A stretch of 64,000 bases of DNA from Botryotinia globosa (taxonomy: Eukaryota; Ascomycota; Leotiomycetes; Helotiales; Sclerotiniaceae): positions 1,240,001 through 1,304,000 of the forward strand of contig RCSZ01000013.1 in assembly GCA_014898425.1 (NCBI GenBank), in the 5' to 3' direction. Position numbers and translations under genes: made by a program. Below the pieces are notes generated by a model that did no database searches, was not told where the DNA came from, and saw only the letters and a list, made by a program, of their open reading frames with translations. This document shows, piece after piece, positions 58,531-64,000 of the stretch. Numbering within the stretch: position 1 is the stretch's first letter; each line of letters opens with the position of its first letter.

Positions 58531-61360
58531 ATGGCCGATCTTGTACCCGCAACTGCTTCAGAATTGTTAGACACTGTATCACAACCTTTCCCCCCCAAAG
58601 ACAATATAGAGGATAATTCACAGGAGAAGAAGGTTGTACCCAAAGCAAGTCGGCAAAGATTCAAGCCACAGTTGTCATGCACCTTTTGTAGAACTCGAAA
58701 GTATGCGAACAAAATCCGATCTACCCTTTATTTGCCTTACACTGACCCAACCAGATTAAAATGCGACCGCAATTCTCCATGCAATCATTGCTCCAAGAGA
58801 GACTTATCTTCATCATGCACATATATCCACAATTCACATGCGAATACATCTCATGCCCAGAGAACCAGAGAGAAACCAAAAGATGTTCAAGACCGAATCC
58901 AACAACTAGAGGAGCTAGTCGTGATTTTGATGAATCAAGCCAAAGACACACCAGCGCCGTCGAAACCAACCACTTCACCTGGCTCTCGAAGCTCTACGAT
59001 TAAGCCCCGAGAGCTTTTATGGCCAGATGATGCTACGATATCTGAAAGTGCGGATTCCATCGAACGTATATCTGTCGAAGATGAGTTGCAAAATTATGTC
59101 AGCGGGGCCTATTGGGCGGCAATACTCGAGAATGTGTGTACTCCTCTTCGTATGAGCCGATGAGTATCTAAAAGTGCTGTAGATAGCCGGCTTGAAGGAA
59201 TCATTGGGATCTGAGGAATGGCCACAGGGAATAGCTAGTGGAAAGAATACTTATGAAGGGCCTGAGCTACTTCTTGGAGACAATAGAAAGTCCTCAGGGG
59301 AATCTATTCTTGCTTGTCTCCCGTCGAAACCTCTGGTTGATAACTTGGTTGATCGCTACTTCACTGCGATTGACGCTTCCTGTAAAATATTATATTCTGT
59401 GGAAATGGGATTGAACGCTAACGAGCATATAGTTGTCACTCATGTACCGAATTTCAAAAAGGAGGTGAGAACTTTCCCTAATATAGAAATCGGCTCATTC
59501 TCTAAGTTCTTTGTAGTATGCTGAATTTTGGGATAATCCCAACTCAAAATCTATTTCCTGGATTGGATTACTGTTTTCTATAATATGCCTCGCTACGAAT
59601 TTTGAACTAAGAACAGGAGATTTCCCAATCTCAGCACTATCAGACTCGGCAATACAGGACACAGAACAGCGGACCAGATTATGTCGCGAGAAAACTGTAC
59701 AGTGCCTCATAAGTAGTAACTACACGGAACCAGGACTGTATACTGTTGACACTCTTTTACTTTATTATCTCAGTGAGTATTGCGAAAGTAAGGATACACT
59801 ATTTGGGTCTTGGATGGGTTTTGGGATAGTTGTCCGTGCAGCGATGCGAATGGGTATGCACCGAGATGCCTCTCATTATCCCAATATATCAGTTTTCCGC
59901 GGTGAGATGCAACGTCGACTATGGGGTGCAATATTACTTGTTGATATTCAGACTTCATGTCAAGTTGGATTTCCTCGAATGATAAGCGAAGGGACGTATG
60001 ATACAAAGCCCCCCAATCACCTCCTAGACGAAGATCTTCATGAAAATATGGTTGCATTACCGCCCATCAGATTGGAGTATGAGTCATAACCTATAGACTA
60101 CGCACTCTCTAAATATCGCCTTCTTTTGGTATTTGGTAAAATATTTGACACGTCGAATCTTGTCACTCCTATCTCTAATGATGAAGTCATGAGACTTGAA
60201 AATTTGCTCTTTGAAGCTCTTGGATAGTGTTGGTATCAACTTGGTTGATATAAGTGTAAGTACTTAGTCCTATATGGTTGTATTCGTTCTTGATCATTAT
60301 TAACTATGGGAAGCTAGGTACTAAATACATAGGGAAGCGCTAGCGCGACGCTAGTTAATACAGTGCCCTCTTTGATCACATGATCGATGTCCCGACAGAT
60401 AGATCCCGGACTTTTTTCGAGTCAGATCCATCCACGATCTCGACAGCGGTTCTCTTATGTTCAGAGTAAGGAAGTTCTTGATTGAAATGACTTATCTTAA
60501 AGCACGTTGTTTTCTTCATCGTGAATTTATCTCGGAAGCCGAATCTTTGTAGAAGCACTCTTACTCTGTTAAAGCGTGCGTCGATTCTTCAATGCTGATT
60601 CTACAATATCAAAATTGTATGACAACCGAGACAGCTCAGGGTTCTTCTTTACACGGCATGGGCATGAAATGGATTACGTCTTCTTTAATGACTTGCGATT
60701 TTCTCTTAGCTGCAACACTTCTTTGTCTTTATCTTGGGCAGTTGATGGCTGCCGAAGAAAAATCTATGGATATCAACCTTCAGGATTTTCCAATCGACTG
60801 GACACTATGAAAGATATTTCGCACGCTTTATCCAACTCTTACCGAATATGGAACAATCCCGAGATTGCATCGGAAGATACCATGAAATTTTCGAAGGTAC
60901 TGAAGGCCATGGTAAACAAAGTTGACCACTGGTCCACCGTAAAAAAAACCCAAAGAGAGGTTGCAAAGGACACGACGAATGAATTTAACCCAAATGCCTT
61001 ACCCTCTAAGTATCACGAGGTTCTTTCCACTTCCTTTCCGCACCGAAGCTATCCCATAGGTTATTCTACTCCAAACATGTATTCCTTGCAATCAAACAGC
61101 TTCGAGGAAACCCCAAGTGAATCTTCTACACCAAATATTGGTATGATAGGAGACATTTTGAATGATCCAACCGGTCTCGATTGGGTAAGTGATTATTTAT
61201 TTCTCACTTGATACATACTAATCCAGAAACGCAGAGTCTTTGGGATAGCAATTTCCAAGGTAATAGCAATTGTATTGATCCAGGAGCTTCGTTGTGTTCT
61301 TCCGATCCGTACTTTCCTTTTCATGCAGCTGGATTTGAGTACAATCTGGACGGCAGTTGA
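58531..61360 (+). pseudogene. broken Zn(II)2Cys6 transcription factor gene
   Basis: The 5' half splices cleanly: exons 58531-58700, 58755-59133, 59183-59381, 59433-59464 and from 59517. The zinc cluster is CTFCRTRKLKCDRNSPC then NHCSKRDLSSSC (Cys 50, 53, 60, 66, 69, 78). The regulatory domain starts well (SKSISWIGLLFSIICLATNF, FGIVVRAAMRMGMHRDAS, MQRRLWGAILLVDIQTSCQV). Then a TAA at 60087-60089 and a TAG at 60225-60227 interrupt it. About 185 bp of unrelated sequence follow; homology resumes in another frame at 60413 (IPDFFRVRSIHDLDSG). A TAG at 60550-60552 and a frameshift near 60750-60800 come next, and the natural C-terminus ends at 61360 after a last intron (61185-61234). Intron 1 is 54 nt without an in-frame stop. 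Translation would yield a truncated factor with a DNA-binding domain and part of the regulatory domain. Confidence 0.85.
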
Positions 61361-62440
61361 TGATCACTAATTAACCTCCAAGATTGGTTGATTACCAATG
61401 CATGGCTTGTCCAAAGCTTGTTTATAGGTCGCAGCCAGAAAATTGGCTTCCCAAGAAAGCTTAAAGGCTTCCGATGCAACGTGAGCGGGGAATTTTATTA
61501 TTGGTCGGATGCCCCTGTCTGGCATTCGCTTATTGCATAGTCTGGGGCAAGAGAACGAATATGTAACTGAAAGACTAGTGAGTTAAATTCTACCGGTTCT
61601 CACACCACCATTCTAATAAAGCTGTCTTTAACAGACTGGACCCCAACGACCTCCGGAGCGATATGTATGACAAGTGCGATTAGTTGTACACGAATCGCTA
61701 AGTACTGAAGCGGCAGGTAGATGACCGGTTGATTGTTGAAGACTGCTCGAAATAGTCAGGTGGCATTTTGCGATAGTAGCTCTCTCTAGAATTAAGAAGC
61801 TGATAACGGACTTGATGCAGATCATCCGGAGCTCATCGTCTCCTTCAAGTGACTGGAGACCTATCAAATGGCTTGTTGTGCAACATTGACGCAATGCGAT
61901 GTTGGTTATGCCCAAAGTTTTCAGAATTTTCACATGGCATAACTCTATATTTAAGCATGTTCATGGGTTCTAGATGTAGTCTCGATTTACATGGTTGAAA
62001 CCGTTGGGAAAACTTGTCATTTTGTCTTGCCTTGCCCCGCATCAAACGCGTGTCCATCGTGATAGCACAGAATTTGTGCTTCATTTCCCAAAAAAATACC
62101 GAATGTTGCCAATCTATCACCGATCTATGACCGAGAACGAGGTCAAACCTCACTGAAGTGATGCCGTCGTTGTGTGGAAAACATTGCCAAGAAACTGCCA
62201 GTCCTCCTTAGAATGTGTACCTTGACCTAAATGGTGCTCTACCCCGTATCACCAGCGTCGGATCAGTGAAATGACGATACACGAGGGAGAATCGAGAGAA
62301 TCTGGATTAGAAGCAGGTGCGCTTGCTGGAGAGATAAAAAGGTATGTGTCCGGATCGCTTTGCACAGTTTTATTTGAAGTAGACTCAATTTTCCTTCTCA
62401 AAACAATCCTTTCAGCTTTCATAGCGAAGATCTTTCAAAC
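61361..62440. other. intergenic region upstream of oxalate decarboxylase
   Basis: Two overlapping minus-strand ORFs (61628-61933 and 61845-62153) lack features. The 150 bp before 62441 should be the promoter and leader of the oxalate decarboxylase gene; a short upstream frame starting at 62271 runs into it out of frame. No gene is supported. Confidence 0.5.
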
Positions 62441-64000
62441 ATGCATTTCATCAATTGCCACAAGACTCTGCTGATCACCTTGTTTCTCAAACAGAGCATT
62501 CTGGCAGCACCAACTGGAGATCCTCTTCTTGGCTTCAACCCTTCGAACGTCGTCATCAATCAAGATACCGACAATGTCGACTATAAACTTGCACCAGGCC
62601 AAACAGATCCAGCAACTGTAGGCGCCAATCTGGACTTCAGCACAATTGCGAACCCTCAACCTATCCGAGGTTCCAAAGGTGGCACTGACCCGGGTCCAAG
62701 AACTTCACCATACGATATCCTTAACCCCGATAAACTTGCACCTCCGGGCACCGACCATGGAAGTGTGAGCAACGCACAATGGCCCATGGGCCTCAGTCAT
62801 GCGAAGCTAGGACTCGACCACGGAGGATGGTCGAGACAGCAAAACGTTGACAATATACCTGTTGCCACAGAAATGGCAGGTGTAGATATGCGTTTGGAAG
62901 AAGGTGCTTACCGTGAATTACATTGGCATAAGGCGGCAGAGTGGGCTTACATCTTCAATGGGAGTGTGAGACTTCAAGCTGTTAATGATGAAGGTCAAAC
63001 CTTTGTCGATGATTTGAGTGCGGGTGATGTTTGGTATTTTCCTCCGTAAGTGACCCAAGCCACCGTGTGCTCTACCTCATGTGATGCTCGCTTGAGGTGG
63101 GGTGTTACTTGGCGTCATACTTCAGCTTATGATTTTACTGACGAACATCGTTTTAGAGGAGTGCCACACTCTCTACAAGGATTGGAAGGTGGAGTTGAAT
63201 TTCTCTTGGTCTTTGATGACGGAAGCTTTTCCGAAGACAATACCTTCTTAGCTTCAGAAGTCTTTGCACATAACCCAGTATGACAAGCCCCACAGTACCT
63301 ATGATATCAAGAGCTAATATCATGAAGGTTGAAATCCTTTCCAAGAACTTTCAACTTCCTAAATCTGCCTGGTCGGATATCCCTTCTGGAGAACTCTTTA
63401 TTTTCCCCGGCACAAAGGCTCCTACCGATATAGCCGAACAGAACATCACCGGCTCAGCTGGTCTAGTGCCCAAAGAATTCTCCTACTCCTACCACCTCTC
63501 CAAAGCGCCTCTGACACACGATACTCCTGGCGGAACCATCAAGATACTCGATCCAAAAGCCTTTCCTCTCGCGGCTCAATTTTCTGCCGCAGTTGTAACT
63601 CTGCATCCTGGAGCTATGCGCGAAATCCACTGGCACACCACGAGCGATGAATGGAACTTTTTCATATCTGGCAGCGCGAGAATTAGTATATATGCAGCTC
63701 AGGGGCTAGCAAGAACGTTCGATTACCGTGCGGGTGATTGTGGATATATCCCCAAAGGAATGACGCATTATGTTGAGAATACTGGCAATGATGATGTGAT
63801 ATTTATTGAAGTTTTGCAAGCGGACCATTTCTCAGGTGAGTTCTGTTTGTTGCTTGTTGGTATGACTTGATGGGATGCTGATGTGTGATAGATATCTCGG
63901 TCGGCCAATGGGTTGGTTTGACTCCCAAGCAGATCGTAGCTGATACGCTCAATTTATCCAACGAGACCGTGTCGGCTTTCAAGAAGGAGAAGCAGTATAT
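62441..64000 (+). CDS. secreted bicupin oxalate decarboxylase (3' end outside window)
   Basis: Exons 62441-63045, 63157-63277, 63328-63835 and 63892 to the window end, where the frame is still open. The N-terminus has a signal peptide ([23 protein letters not shown]). Cupin 1 carries the manganese ligands in [15 protein letters not shown], with [16 protein letters not shown]; the PG codon is split by intron 1. Cupin 2 has [16 protein letters not shown] and [18 protein letters not shown]. The spacer between them includes [14 protein letters not shown]. After the second cupin comes [19 protein letters not shown]. Oxalate decarboxylases split oxalate to formate and CO2 using Mn and dioxygen, raising pH and removing the acid; in oxalate-secreting fungi they help control it. 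An oxalate oxidase activity of the same fold cannot be excluded from sequence. Confidence 0.93.

Noticed and set aside
60077..60109. An intron removing the TAA at 60087 in the broken regulator
   Set aside because: Only a 20-nt interval, or a 46-nt one in the wrong phase that also deletes conserved residues, is available.
1..64000. tRNA, rRNA, CRISPR or bacterial-type operon features
   Set aside because: No tRNA A/B-box pair, rRNA core or regularly spaced repeats were found by reading; the genome is clearly eukaryotic.

Overview
The window is nuclear DNA from a filamentous ascomycete. Almost every gene is split by short introns (about 46 to 140 nt) with GTANGT-type donors, CTAAC/CTGAC-like branch sites and TAG/CAG acceptors. 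Spacers are AT-rich, one block looks like repeat-induced-mutation debris, and the gene content (GH5 endoglucanase, bicupin oxalate decarboxylase, Zn2Cys6 regulators, DUF2985 membrane protein) is typical of Pezizomycotina. A plant-associated Leotiomycete of the Botrytis/Sclerotinia type would fit, but that placement is inference. Exon boundaries were built by hand from splice signals and reading phase; for every intact gene called with confidence above 0.5 the summed exons are a multiple of three (the last gene is cut off by the window end).

Layout. 1-2300: AT-rich, gene-free DNA. 2.3-3.8 kb: secreted GH5 endoglucanase (+). 7.5-9.6 kb: DUF2985 membrane protein (+) with a GC-AG intron. 10.46-11.03 kb: small secreted repeat protein with Kex2-like sites (-), the most novel-looking locus. 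13.1-15.1 kb: neurochondrin-family protein (-), head to head with a CLC chloride transporter (15.4-18.3 kb, +). 19.5-21.5 kb: vWA protein with Pro/Gln-rich arms. 22.4-23.5 kb: GET4. 24.0-24.7 kb: Ser/Thr-rich orphan (-) with an unresolved 3' end.

25.6-46.0 kb is rich in RNA and ribosome genes: RAI1 (decapping/5' quality control), RBG1 (translation GTPase), CBF5 (rRNA pseudouridine synthase), SAC3 (mRNA export), LTV1 (40S maturation) and LSG1 (60S maturation). LTV1 and LSG1 are divergent across a 380-bp spacer. A mitochondrial NAD-malic enzyme sits between RAI1 and RBG1. Then come a peroxisomal acyl-CoA dehydrogenase ending in SKL (46.5-48.1 kb) and a small SPO12-family protein (48.7-49.4 kb).

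50.7-61.4 kb is accessory: an intact Zn2Cys6 factor (-), a Ser/His-rich orphan (+), a badly decayed Zn2Cys6 relic (from 56.7 kb) and a second, more recently broken Zn2Cys6 gene (58.5-61.4 kb) carrying several stops, an inserted segment and a frameshift. The window ends inside a secreted oxalate decarboxylase gene (62.4 kb onward, +).
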